A stretch of DNA of 64,000 bases from Lewinella sp038528965. GTDB taxonomy: Bacteria > Bacteroidota > Bacteroidia > Chitinophagales > Saprospiraceae. A program made the position numbers and the translations under genes. The notes under the pieces were generated by a model, which had not been told where the DNA came from, did not search any database, and worked only from the letters and a program-made list of their open reading frames with translations. Below, piece by piece: positions 45,113 through 53,390 of this stretch. Where the stretch lies: the NCBI GenBank assembly GCA_038528965.1, contig JBCBEC010000010.1, positions 1 to 64,000 on the forward strand. Direction: 5' to 3'. The stretch's first letter is position 1, and each line of letters begins with the position of its first letter.

Positions 45113-45637
45113 ATGAAAATCCTGAAATTAGTTCTTGTCGCAGCCGGGCTGCTATTGATAGGCTTCGTTCAAGCTCAAACTGCAGATGCCGATATTACGA
45201 AATCACAAATTATCGCCGCCTCAGCAGATGAGGTTTGGGAGCGTCTGCGCCAGTTGGACGGTTTGGAGGAAATTATTCCTGACTTCTTGGGTGATTCCTG
45301 GCTGGTTGCCAATGCCGAACCAGGTGTAGGTGCCAAGCGCAGCTGCGCAGCTCCTGGTACGCCCAAGGGGCAGGCCTCTTATACCGAACAGATATTGGAG
45401 TACGATGATGAAAAGCGCTACTACGTCTACGCGGTGGTGGAAGGCGTTCCCGCTAAGGGCATGGTCAATTCCTTTAAGGTAGTCGATTTGGGTTACCAAA
45501 AATGTATGGTGGTCTGGACTTCCTCCATGGAGGCCTTTATCGAAAATCCACAGATGACGGAAGAACAATTCCTCGGGTTTATCAACTCTGCTGGCGATGC
45601 TATGCTCGCAGGTCTTGATCGCTTACATAGTAAGTAA
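45113..45637 (+). CDS. Exported SRPBCC-family protein (first of pair)
   Basis: The 174-residue protein has a signal peptide (residues 1-21, GFVQAQT) followed by an SRPBCC domain: ITKSQIIAASADEVWERLRQ, then the GAKRSCAAPG turn and the long C-terminal helix (EEQFLGFINSAGDAMLAGLD). The helix-grip fold binds hydrophobic ligands; export to the periplasm is unusual for the superfamily. It is followed 31 bases later by a second exported member, so the pair is probably one operon. The ligand is unknown. Confidence 0.85.
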   Translation: MKILKLVLVAAGLLLIGFVQAQTADADITKSQIIAASADEVWERLRQLDGLEEIIPDFLGDSWLVANAEPGVGAKRSCAAPGTPKGQASYTEQILEYDDEKRYYVYAVVEGVPAKGMVNSFKVVDLGYQKCMVVWTSSMEAFIENPQMTEEQFLGFINSAGDAMLAGLDRLHSK

Positions 45638-45668
45638 CATCCCCATTAATCCTTAAAGAACAAAGCTT

Positions 45669-46280
45669 ATGAGATTTTATCGATGGCTCTTATTGTTGGG
45701 CGGTTTCGCCCTGGTCAATAGCAGTGCTTGGGCCCAAAGTATGGAAAAGAAATTCCGTACGATCAAGGCGGAAATACAGATTAATGCTCCAGCGGAGCGA
45801 GTGTGGCAGGCTATGGTGCTTGACTATGGCGAAATAGCCAACTTCTCACCTTACATCTATGCTTCTAACTATGAAAACGGTTCGTTGAAAGGGGAGCTCG
45901 GGGCAGAGCGAAAGTGTAATTTTAACGAAAAAGGCACCCGCTGGTCGCACGAACGCATCATGGATATCGACTCTGATAATATGGTGATGAGGAATGCGGT
46001 AATCGATGCTGGAAAGTTTCCACTAGACCAAGACAACTCTCAGGCTTACTATCGGGTACAGGATAATGGCGATGGTACTTGTACGGCCTCTTACGAGTTT
46101 CAGTTTCGCACCAAACCTGCTTTTATGGGCGGTCTTGCCAAAGGTAGTTTTGCCAAGACCTTGGCCGGAACCTTAGTGGGCTTACGGCACTATGTGGAAA
46201 CGGGAGAAAAGGTGAATGCAGAGAACGAGCGCTACGACGAAATTAAAGAACGCTACCCCGAACCATCGGTGGTAAAATGA
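45669..46280 (+). CDS. Exported SRPBCC-family protein (second of pair)
   Basis: The 203-residue protein has a signal peptide (residues 1-22, SAWAQS) and an SRPBCC domain: AEIQINAPAERVWQAMVLDY, GELGAERKCNFNEKGTRWSH (parallel to the GAKRSCA turn of its neighbour) and the C-terminal helix TLAGTLVGLRHYVETGEKV. It is clearly homologous in layout to the upstream protein but diverged, suggesting an old duplication. They may form a hetero-pair that handles one periplasmic ligand. No catalytic role is visible. Confidence 0.85.
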   Translation: MRFYRWLLLLGGFALVNSSAWAQSMEKKFRTIKAEIQINAPAERVWQAMVLDYGEIANFSPYIYASNYENGSLKGELGAERKCNFNEKGTRWSHERIMDIDSDNMVMRNAVIDAGKFPLDQDNSQAYYRVQDNGDGTCTASYEFQFRTKPAFMGGLAKGSFAKTLAGTLVGLRHYVETGEKVNAENERYDEIKERYPEPSVVK

Positions 46281-46350
46281 TTAGCTATTACTAGGACATT
46301 GATTAACCGAGTCCCCGTTGGAGTGAACGGGGGCTCCTTTCGTTTATACT

Positions 46351-47076
46351 ATGAAAGTACTCCTGCTCTTCTTGTTCTTAGCATTGGCCCAAAGCTTGAG
46401 TTGCCAATTGGATACCCTCCAACATCGGTATCTAGCCAGTTCCACAATTATCGAAGTCTACCTGCGGGCTGCTCCAAACCCGGGAAAGCAAGACGCTGTA
46501 CACTATTTCACTGACGGCAAGAAGCTATTGGAGAATGACTTCCTGGACACGCTACAGCTAGTAGAGGAGCGCCTTCTGCTGGAACCGGCACATTGGATAT
46601 TCATCAGTACCATTGACCCCGTCACGGGCCAGGATCATCGTAACGAATACTTCTTTTGTAACCCTGATTATTTACAATTTATCGATTCTACCTTGATACC
46701 CGCAGTGGAGGAGCAATTGGGCATTTCACCCAGACCTTCAGACCGAAGTTTGATTGGCCTCTCCTTTGGTGGATTGAATGCTGCTTATTTTTCGGCGCAC
46801 AGCCAGATTTTCCAAAACTTCGCGCTACTCTCACCAGTCACATATCCCTGTCCGATGGTGGAACGGGACATTCTCTTTTCCGAAAATGCGGATATACGCG
46901 TGTGGCTTTCTACCGGAAGGAATGATGCGGAACGTTACGTTCAGAAGTTAGAGGCGGTTTACCGTGGTAAGGGTCTTAAGGTAGAGATTTTAGAAACAGA
47001 TGGAAGTCATGATTTCGCTAACTGGCGCCAACAGATAGAAACAATATTACGCTTTTTGCAGGATGAAAATCAATGA
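46351..47076 (+). CDS. Exported esterase-like alpha/beta hydrolase
   Basis: The 241-residue protein has a signal peptide (1-18, QSLSC region, possibly a lipoprotein). It shows an alpha/beta-hydrolase order: nucleophile S138 in GLSFGGLNAAYFSAH, acid candidate in STGRNDAERY, and the C-terminal His in DGSHDFANWRQ. This matches the esterase D/ferric-enterobactin-esterase-like group. The substrate is unknown. It lies 70 bases after the second SRPBCC gene on the same strand and may share its transcript. Confidence 0.8.
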   Translation: MKVLLLFLFLALAQSLSCQLDTLQHRYLASSTIIEVYLRAAPNPGKQDAVHYFTDGKKLLENDFLDTLQLVEERLLLEPAHWIFISTIDPVTGQDHRNEYFFCNPDYLQFIDSTLIPAVEEQLGISPRPSDRSLIGLSFGGLNAAYFSAHSQIFQNFALLSPVTYPCPMVERDILFSENADIRVWLSTGRNDAERYVQKLEAVYRGKGLKVEILETDGSHDFANWRQQIETILRFLQDENQ

Positions 47077-47091
47077 TTAAGCCTGCTTGTC

Positions 47092-47439
47092 CTAGCTGTG
47101 TTCTATCCCTTCTTCCTCCATCAACTCCAGCCCAAAGTTGCGAATGGTTTCAATAATTGGAATGACTTTGAGGCCGCGTTCTGTGATGGAATATTCCACC
47201 CTCGCTGGCACCACCGGATAGACCTTTCGGTCGATAAATCCGTTGGCTTCCAGTTCGCGTAACTGAGACGTCAGCATCTTATCCGAAATCTTGGGAATGC
47301 TCTTCTTGAGTTCGCTATAGCGCATCACTTTATCCTTTAATCGCCAGAGCAGTGGCATCTTCCAGGTACCCCCAATTTTGTCAATGGCAAACTCTACCGG
47401 ATTATAATATAGTTTGTGGTTGTGAATAAACTCTGGCAT
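47092..47439 (-). CDS. HxlR-family winged-helix regulator without cysteine
   Basis: The 115-residue protein has the HxlR winged helix: FAIDKIGGTWKMPLLWRL, LKKSIPKISDKMLTSQLREL and GFIDRKVYPVVPARVEYSIT. Many family members carry an N-terminal redox-sensing Cys just before the PVE motif; here that position is Asn (YYNPVEF) and the protein has no Cys at all, so thiol sensing is excluded. It is divergent from the DJ-1-like gene, with the TTACTT-N6-AAGTAA palindrome between, and probably represses it and itself. Confidence 0.92.
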   Translation of the reverse strand: MPEFIHNHKLYYNPVEFAIDKIGGTWKMPLLWRLKDKVMRYSELKKSIPKISDKMLTSQLRELEANGFIDRKVYPVVPARVEYSITERGLKVIPIIETIRNFGLELMEEEGIEHS

Positions 47440-47461
47440 ATCTACTTGATTTTCAGTGTAC

Positions 47462-47479
47462 TTACTTCTTGGTAAGTAA
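47462..47479. promoter_or_regulatory. Candidate HxlR operator TTACTT-N6-AAGTAA
   Basis: TTACTT (47462-47467), CTTGGT, AAGTAA (47474-47479) is a perfect inverted repeat 23 bases upstream of the HxlR start and about 90 before the DJ-1-like gene. TACT/AGTA half-sites are usual for HxlR-type repressors. Confidence 0.6.
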
Positions 47480-47568
47480 CGAACATCCTCGTAAGAATGG
47501 CAACTAAGGTACGGTAGAAGTGATTTTCATAGTGAGTTTATCACAAAGCAAATTTCAAAAACACAGCT

Positions 47569-48333
47569 ATGAATATCGTTGAACAGCAGCATTACGTACA
47601 CGCACACGGTATGCCCACGCGAGGCAAAATCTTAATGGTGGCCAGTAGCCCCTCCACTTCATCGCAAACCGGTTGGCCCATTGGTTTTTGGGCAGCAGAG
47701 CTCACTCACCCCTTACACGTATTTCAGGAGGGCGGTTATGAGGTGACTATTGCCTCAACGGAAGGTGGTGCCTTGCAGATGGATGCCTACTCTAATCCGC
47801 TCGACGAAAGCGGCTACTCCGCACATGACGTCATCTCATTAGGCTATCTACAGCAGGATAGTTTCCAGCAATTGCTTGCCAATACCCCTAGTTTTGCTTC
47901 GCTCAATCCAGCAGATTATGACGCTGTTTTTCTGGTAGGAGGGCAAGGCCCAATGTATACTTTCAAAGGTAATGCCGGCCTTCAGAAACTCTTCGCTGAT
48001 TTTTACGAATCAGGTAAGCCTAGTGCGGCCGTTTGTCACTCTACAACCCTTCTCTTAGAGGCTAAGACATCCAGTGGAGATTTGGTGGTAGCTGGAAAAA
48101 CCTGGACGGGCTTCGCGGATGCCGAAGAACAATTCGCCGATCAGGCTGTTGGACAACGCATCCAACCGTATTGGATTGAAACGGAGGCGCGGAAATTGGA
48201 AAATACTACCTTTAAAGTCGCTGCTCCCTTTTCTTCCTACGCTATTGCGGATGGAAACTTGATTACCGGCCAACAGCAGAATTCCGGTGCAGCGGCAGCT
48301 CGTCTTTTAGTAGAACAGTTAGAAAACAAATAG
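47569..48333 (+). CDS. DJ-1/PfpI-family protein (type 1 glutamine amidotransferase-like)
   Basis: The 254-residue protein has the Hsp31-like DJ-1 fold: GFWAAELTHPLHVFQEGGYE contains the conserved Glu (E44), and the nucleophile elbow is SAAVCHSTTL with C156 followed by H157. Characterised relatives detoxify methylglyoxal as glyoxalase III or act as chaperones. The next gene, an NADP-binding reductase, starts 4 bases after the stop, so both are in one operon, controlled by the divergent HxlR regulator. A role in handling reactive carbonyls is plausible. Confidence 0.9.
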   Translation: MNIVEQQHYVHAHGMPTRGKILMVASSPSTSSQTGWPIGFWAAELTHPLHVFQEGGYEVTIASTEGGALQMDAYSNPLDESGYSAHDVISLGYLQQDSFQQLLANTPSFASLNPADYDAVFLVGGQGPMYTFKGNAGLQKLFADFYESGKPSAAVCHSTTLLLEAKTSSGDLVVAGKTWTGFADAEEQFADQAVGQRIQPYWIETEARKLENTTFKVAAPFSSYAIADGNLITGQQQNSGAAAARLLVEQLENK

Positions 48334-48337
48334 CAGC

Positions 48338-48955
48338 ATGAAGATTGCCATTATTGGTACTGGAAACGTGGGTGGAGCACTAGCCACCAAGTGGGCACAA
48401 GCGGGGCACGAAGTATTTCTCGGCGTAAGGGATGTAGATTCTTTCAAAGGGCAGGCACTGCTGGATAATCCCAATACCACAGTCCATCCGATCCAGGAGG
48501 CTGTTGAGGCTGCGGAGGTGATCCTACTAGCTACGCCTGCCCCGATGGCGGTAACGGTAGCCCAAAGCCTGGGTAATACGGAGGGTAAGGTGATTATTGA
48601 TGCCATGAATATCGTGATAGGCAGAGGGCCGGAAGGTTTCGAAAACACAGCTGACGCTATCCTCGCACATACGGCTACTACGGCGGTTGTAAAGTGCTTC
48701 AATACCACTGGCTTCAACAATATGCTTGACACAAATTACGGCGAACAACAAGCCGACAATTTTGTAGCCGGTGAGAGTGCTTACGCCAAAGAAGTGGCGC
48801 AGCAGCTTTCCGCTGATGCTGGCTTCGCCGAATGCTACGACGTAGGCGGTAATGATCGCTTCACACTTATGGAGCAATTTGCCTGGTTCTGGATTAACCT
48901 GGCGATGTTCCAAGGCCACGGTCGGGAGATTGCTTTTAAGCTTTTAAAGCGCTAA
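48338..48955 (+). CDS. NADPH-dependent F420-reductase-like oxidoreductase
   Basis: The 205-residue protein opens with MKIAIIGTGNVGGALATKWA, the dinucleotide-binding GxGxxG, followed by GVRDVDSF, which fits an NADP-preferring site, and then VILLATPAPMAVTVAQSLG and VIIDAMNIVIGRGPEGFENT. It matches the F420_oxidored family found in many species that lack F420, where the substrate is unknown. It is translationally close (4 bases) to the DJ-1-like gene and is followed by the hairpin 48983-49021. Confidence 0.88.
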   Translation: MKIAIIGTGNVGGALATKWAQAGHEVFLGVRDVDSFKGQALLDNPNTTVHPIQEAVEAAEVILLATPAPMAVTVAQSLGNTEGKVIIDAMNIVIGRGPEGFENTADAILAHTATTAVVKCFNTTGFNNMLDTNYGEQQADNFVAGESAYAKEVAQQLSADAGFAECYDVGGNDRFTLMEQFAWFWINLAMFQGHGREIAFKLLKR

Positions 48956-48982
48956 GCTGCCCTTAATCATAGGTTTTACAAC

Positions 48983-49025
48983 ATCCTTTTAGGCATTATT
49001 CCGTTTATTGCCTAAAAGGATTTTT
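48983..49025 (+). terminator. Terminator-like hairpin that also covers the next Shine-Dalgarno
   Basis: ATCCTTTTAGGCA (48983-48995) pairs perfectly with TGCCTAAAAGGAT (49009-49021) and is followed by TTTT. It fits the terminator of the DJ-1/F420 operon. The right arm carries AAAAGGA (49014-49020), placed 6 bases before the ATG at 49027, so the same hairpin can block translation of the flavoprotein gene. Confidence 0.8.
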
Positions 49026-49026
49026 C

Positions 49027-50139
49027 ATGTCTGTTAAGGATCAAGTCCTGATTATCGGTGGTGGCCTGGCTGGCTTAACTGCTGCTATTCATTTAGCACA
49101 AGCTGGGTTCGGAGTGGCAGTATACGAAAAGGACAGCTACCCACGGCACAAAGTCTGTGGAGAGTATATCTCCAACGAAGTACTGCCTTATTGGTCTACA
49201 TTGGGGATTGATCCCTTTGCTTGGGGAGCGACGCGCATTGATCGCTGTGCTCTCAGCAGTATCAGCGGGCGCTTAGTACAGGCTCCCTTGCCCTTAGGTG
49301 GTTTTGGTATCAGTCGCTATCATCTCGATGATCAGTTGCAGCAACTTGCTCAGCAGAATGGCGTGAAGTTTGTACAAGCGGAGGTAAGTGTATTGCAGTT
49401 TCAAGATGACCGCTTTCGCATTAAGACCAGAGGTGGGGAAGAGATCGAAGCAGCGCTGGTCATTGGAGCTTACGGAAAACGATCTCGCCTGGATAAAGAA
49501 CAGGAGCGCTCTTTTATACAAGAGCGGACGCCTTATCTGGCGGTTAAACGTCATTTCGCCGGAGACTTCCCTGAGGATCTAGTGGCCTTACACAATTTTG
49601 CCGGTGGCTATTGTGGGGTCTCCAAAGTGGAAGATGGTCGCATAAATGTTTGCTATTTGACTGATTATCAGGCCTTTAAGTCCTACCGGAACATTGAGCA
49701 GTTTGAAAGCGCCGTGGTCTCAAAAAATCCGCACCTGGCGGCTTGTTTTCGGGATTTTACCCCGCTCTTTGATGCACCACTCACCATTAGTCAGATTTCC
49801 TTTGCGGATAAGGAAAGAGTACACCAACATGTATTAATGTGTGGCGACAGTGCCGGCATGATCCACCCACTGTGTGGCAATGGAATGGGCATGGCCATCA
49901 GCGGTGCCGAGCTACTTTCAAAGCTTGTTATTCAATACTTGAATGGCGATTTGTCAAATCGTACTGTGTTGGAGAATGCTTATAGTGAGGATTGGCAACG
50001 CCAGTTTCGCCGCCGCTTGCAAGCCGGCCGACTCTTCAGTCGACTCTTTTCCCGCAATCAACTCTTTGATCGATCCGTTTCTTTACTGACGCATATTCCG
50101 GCGGCGCTGCCCTTCTTCATCAGGCAGACGCACGGCTAA
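49027..50139 (+). CDS. FAD-dependent oxidoreductase, geranylgeranyl-reductase type
   Basis: The 370-residue flavoprotein has the N-terminal dinucleotide motif VLIIGGGLAGLTAAIHLAQA, the GGR-family PRHKVCGEYIS and the second FAD motif MCGDSAGMIHPLCGNGMGMA. It could hydroxylate, reduce or oxidise a lipid or aromatic substrate. In the cluster it would act as the tailoring flavoprotein, analogous in position to SrsC of Streptomyces griseus phenolic-lipid synthesis; this is an analogy, not a demonstrated function. It begins the polyketide cluster, and its start codon is 5 bases after the terminator-like hairpin. Confidence 0.9.
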   Translation: MSVKDQVLIIGGGLAGLTAAIHLAQAGFGVAVYEKDSYPRHKVCGEYISNEVLPYWSTLGIDPFAWGATRIDRCALSSISGRLVQAPLPLGGFGISRYHLDDQLQQLAQQNGVKFVQAEVSVLQFQDDRFRIKTRGGEEIEAALVIGAYGKRSRLDKEQERSFIQERTPYLAVKRHFAGDFPEDLVALHNFAGGYCGVSKVEDGRINVCYLTDYQAFKSYRNIEQFESAVVSKNPHLAACFRDFTPLFDAPLTISQISFADKERVHQHVLMCGDSAGMIHPLCGNGMGMAISGAELLSKLVIQYLNGDLSNRTVLENAYSEDWQRQFRRRLQAGRLFSRLFSRNQLFDRSVSLLTHIPAALPFFIRQTHG

Positions 50140-50200
50140 GATGATGAAGCTGCCTTCGGATGTTTGGCGTTTTTGTTTTTAACCCCCAAAGCCACGCTCT

Positions 50201-50914
50201 ATGGATCGCAGAACTTTTAACCGGATTAGCTATCGCGCCATTGGACTTAGTGTTTTCAGCTCTATTACTCTAGCTGCCTGTTTGGATGATGATAGTACAG
50301 TGCTACCGCAAGAACCTCAACTGCGTTGGAACATGACATTTGCGGCCCAACAACCGGCAGGAGGGTTTCTTAACCTTCAGTGGCAGAGCCTAGAGGTGGA
50401 ATTAGTGGATATCCTTCTCGTTGCAGACGATCAATCCACTACACTGCTAACTACCCAAACACCGGCGGAAGATCAATTTTGCCGCTGCGCTTTACCTGAA
50501 AACTTAGAGGGTATCTATCGCGTACGGATCACCAATACAGCTGACCCTACACTCAACGCTATCAGTCCGCCCTTTGCGGTTGAGCCAGCCCTTGCCCTGA
50601 ACCTGCCTGATGCACCTGCGGTGGGAGAGTTGAGAACCGTAGCGATTCCAAGCCTGGGAGAAGTTAGTATTAATCGCATTACAGAAGATCAAATTGAGGT
50701 ACTTGACTTAGGGTGTCCTGGTGATGTTTGCACGGTAGTTTATTCCGCAGATTCCGAAAGTTTTGAATGCCCCTGCAACGGTTCTACTTTCACTAAGCGC
50801 GGCTGTTTAACGGGGGGACCTGCCCAGGAAGGGCTTGGTAAGTTTACCAGTTGGTATTATCCGCAAGACAATCTTTTGCTCTTATCACCCGGTACCCGCA
50901 CCCCTGCTTGTTGA
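50201..50914 (+). CDS. Rieske-fold lipoprotein lacking the iron-binding histidines
   Basis: The 237-residue protein has a Tat-like start (DRRTFNR), a lipobox (LAAC, Cys 27), and a C-terminal Rieske-fold region. The two boxes are recognisable but altered: LGCPGDVC (C172, C177) has Gly where the first His of CTHxGC is expected, and CPCNGSTF (C190, C192) has Asn where CPCHGS has His. Both Fe ligands of the histidine side are thus missing, while all four Cys remain. A normal [2Fe-2S] Rieske centre is not possible; it may bind another cluster or metal, form disulfides, or be structural. The N-terminal half is of unknown fold. Confidence 0.75.
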   Translation: MDRRTFNRISYRAIGLSVFSSITLAACLDDDSTVLPQEPQLRWNMTFAAQQPAGGFLNLQWQSLEVELVDILLVADDQSTTLLTTQTPAEDQFCRCALPENLEGIYRVRITNTADPTLNAISPPFAVEPALALNLPDAPAVGELRTVAIPSLGEVSINRITEDQIEVLDLGCPGDVCTVVYSADSESFECPCNGSTFTKRGCLTGGPAQEGLGKFTSWYYPQDNLLLLSPGTRTPAC

Positions 50915-51063
50915 TCGTGAATTTGACTTTAATTTGCTGGTGTCATTGTCTTCGGGCCTAGGAATCACGGCTAATTTCCAATCCCGGACAAATATTCTTC
51001 CCATCCGTCCAACAATCGCAAGACAATTTGCCTTTCTTGCGCAGCATCCCTGTCATTTTAATT

Positions 51064-51786
51064 ATGTGGATCGATACTCGCCAGCGTAGTCAAGAAACGG
51101 AAATCATGGACGATTTTGCCCTGGCGGGTGAAACGCTTCGTCATTCTCTTGACGAAATAGCTCGAATTAACCACTGGTTGGGGGGCAATCGTATTACTTT
51201 AAATGGCGTTAGTCGTTTAGTATCCAGTATTCAACCACATAAGCCAGTTCGGATTTGGGATTTGGGCTGCGGAAACGGTGATATGCTCCGCATGCTGGCC
51301 CGTTGGGGGCGTACCCAAGGTATTAAGCTTGATCTGCTAGGAATTGATGCCAACGCAGATACCATTGCCTACGCCGAGGAACTATCTGCCAACTATCCCG
51401 AGATACGCTATTTGTGTACGATCCTGCCGGATCCCGAACTGGAGAATCAGTCCACTGATATTGTCCTTTGTACCTTGTTCTTGCATCACTTCTCTGATGA
51501 AGATATAGCTACTTTGCTCAAGCGCTTTGCGCCCCGGACCGAAGTAGGTATCGTGGTCAACGATTTACAACGATCAAAACTAGCGTACTTCCTCTTTAGC
51601 CTTCTTACTTGGTTTCATTCCAACAAGATGGTACGGGAAGATGGCCTATTGTCTATCCTGCGGGGCTTTCAGCGGACAGAGTTACAAAGCTTAGCTAAAC
51701 GATTGCCGAACTGGAGGAGTGGAATCAAGTGGCGGTGGGCTTTTCGTTATCAATGGATATTACAACCACCCGCTGAGGGGAGCTGA
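51064..51786 (+). CDS. SAM-dependent methyltransferase
   Basis: The 240-residue protein starts at ATG 51064 (MWIDTRQRS; an upstream start is less likely, and MDDFAL at 51106 is another option). The class I methyltransferase motif I is IWDLGCGNGDML, with GIDANADTIAYAEELS as the acidic loop and TDIVLCTLFLHHFSDED as motif IV. It sits 39 bases upstream of the type III polyketide synthase and would methylate the product, probably on oxygen or carbon. A similar MT-T3PKS pairing occurs in many Bacteroidota genomes. Confidence 0.9.
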   Translation: MWIDTRQRSQETEIMDDFALAGETLRHSLDEIARINHWLGGNRITLNGVSRLVSSIQPHKPVRIWDLGCGNGDMLRMLARWGRTQGIKLDLLGIDANADTIAYAEELSANYPEIRYLCTILPDPELENQSTDIVLCTLFLHHFSDEDIATLLKRFAPRTEVGIVVNDLQRSKLAYFLFSLLTWFHSNKMVREDGLLSILRGFQRTELQSLAKRLPNWRSGIKWRWAFRYQWILQPPAEGS

Positions 51787-51825
51787 TTGAATTTTAGATA
51801 AAGGATTTGAAACGAACAGAATAGT

Positions 51826-52875
51826 ATGGTAAAGATTACCACTGTTGCGAAAGCACTTCCACCTTATACCAGATCGACTGCGGAAATCCTGCCGTATATC
51901 GAGGCCTGGCTAAGTGGGCAAGAGGATCGTTTTCGACGAAAGGTGCTAAAGATTTTTCGCAATGCCGGAGTAGACCATCGCTATTCCATCATTGATGCGC
52001 CGGAGATGTTCCTATCTCGGAGTTTTGAGGAGAATAACAACCGCTACATGGAGGGGGCCATTGCCCTGAGCGAAGAAAGCTTGCGTTCGGCCTTGGCTAA
52101 AGCCCAATGGAAGCCCGAAGACCTGGACTACATCATAACGGTGAGTTGTACAGGTTTCATGATACCCTCAGTAGATGCTCACTTGATTAACCGTTTAGGG
52201 ATGCGGCAAGATATTGTTCGTTTACCGGTAACGGAAATGGGCTGCGCGGCGGGTGTGTCAGGTGTGATTTACGCCAACAATTTCCTGAAGGCCAATCCTG
52301 GTAAACGAGCCGCTGTTATTGCGGTAGAATCTCCCATGGCTACTTTTCAGCAGCAAGACTTTAGCATGGTTAACGTCGTCAGTGCGGCCATTTTTGGTGA
52401 CGGCTGTGCGTGTGCCCTGCTTTCCTCTCACCCAGATGACGAAGGGCCACAGATTCTACACGAAGAAATGTACCACTTCTACGATGCCCAGCACATGATG
52501 GGTTTTGCTTTGAAAAATAGCGGCTTGCATATGATTCTGGATCAAACGGTACCGGAGAAAATCAAGTCGCACTTTAGTGATATTATCCATCCGTTTCTAG
52601 AACGAGCAGGTAGCCGCATAGAGGAGGTAGATCACTTGGTATTTCACCCAGGCGGTCGCAAAATTGTGCAGGCGGTAGAGGACTTGTTTGGCTCTTTGGG
52701 TAAAAGTATCCAGGATACGCGCGAAGTGCTACGGCTCTATGGCAATATGTCAAGCGCTACGGTACTCTACGTATTGGAACGTTTCATGGAACGCGGTATT
52801 CCTCCGGGGGAAAAGGGCTTGATGTTGAGTTTTGGCCCGGGCTTTTCGGCGCAGCGGGTTTTACTGGAGTGGTGA
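51826..52875 (+). CDS. Type III polyketide synthase
   Basis: The 349-residue chalcone-synthase-like enzyme has the full catalytic triad C140 (TEMGCAAGVSG), H274 (VFHPGGRK) and N307 (YGNMSSATV), plus the FGPG loop (LSFGPGFSAQ, 335-341). It extends an acyl starter with malonyl units and cyclises it to a resorcinol, phloroglucinol or pyrone. The starter cannot be read from the sequence, but the neighbouring ketosynthase, dehydratase, reductase and ACP suggest a dedicated fatty-acyl starter. Its nearest genetic relatives include the Ars/Srs phenolic-lipid synthases. It is followed by a 523-bp repeat-rich gap. Confidence 0.95.
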   Translation: MVKITTVAKALPPYTRSTAEILPYIEAWLSGQEDRFRRKVLKIFRNAGVDHRYSIIDAPEMFLSRSFEENNNRYMEGAIALSEESLRSALAKAQWKPEDLDYIITVSCTGFMIPSVDAHLINRLGMRQDIVRLPVTEMGCAAGVSGVIYANNFLKANPGKRAAVIAVESPMATFQQQDFSMVNVVSAAIFGDGCACALLSSHPDDEGPQILHEEMYHFYDAQHMMGFALKNSGLHMILDQTVPEKIKSHFSDIIHPFLERAGSRIEEVDHLVFHPGGRKIVQAVEDLFGSLGKSIQDTREVLRLYGNMSSATVLYVLERFMERGIPPGEKGLMLSFGPGFSAQRVLLEW

Positions 52876-52953
52876 GTTTATTTGAATTAGTGAATTTAGT
52901 TGGGCCTGCGGCCCTGGTTGGTTGAATTAGTGAGGTCTCCTGCGTCGACCTTA

Positions 52954-52989
52954 GTTAGTTGAGTTAGTTGAGTTAGTTGAGTTGGTTGA
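52954..52989. repeat. 9-bp minisatellite (GTTAGTTGA)4
   Basis: Three perfect units and one variant (GTTGGTTGA), preceded and followed by looser TTAGTTG copies at 52895-53080. Length variation between strains would be expected. Confidence 0.7.
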
Positions 52990-53332
52990 TTTAGTTGGGC
53001 CTCCTGCCGTCGGCCTTGGTTAGTTGAGTTAGTTCACTTACGTTAAAGCTACAGCGGATGAAATGAATTTAGTTGAATTAGTTGTTTTTACCCCTGGATT
53101 CTTGATCTAGGTGGAAATGGACTGAGACCAGGGACGGCTTGTATTCTAATTCTTACGCTAATTCTAATTGACCTGACTTTTACTGTCACTTTGATTAAGG
53201 AGACCAAAATGTTTATAAATGCACATATTCTAACTCTAATTTCTCCGTCCGACGAAGCTTTAAGCGTAGGCGGATCACTTTTACTGCTACTTTCACTTTA
53301 ATTAAAATGTCTACAGTCTTCATCAAGCTCAT

Positions 53333-53390
53333 AAATTCTAACCCTAATTCTAACCCTAATTCTAATCCTAATTCTAATTCTAATTCCCTT
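53333..53390. repeat. CTAATT/CTAACC hexamer array
   Basis: A run of interleaved AATTCTAACCCTAATTCTAA units ends 9 bases before the SDR start. It superficially resembles telomeric repeats but is an ordinary interspersed microsatellite. Confidence 0.65.

Noticed and set aside
53333..53390. Telomere-like CTAACC repeats as a replicon end
   Set aside because: Ordinary coding genes continue on both sides with unbroken cluster logic; it is an internal microsatellite.
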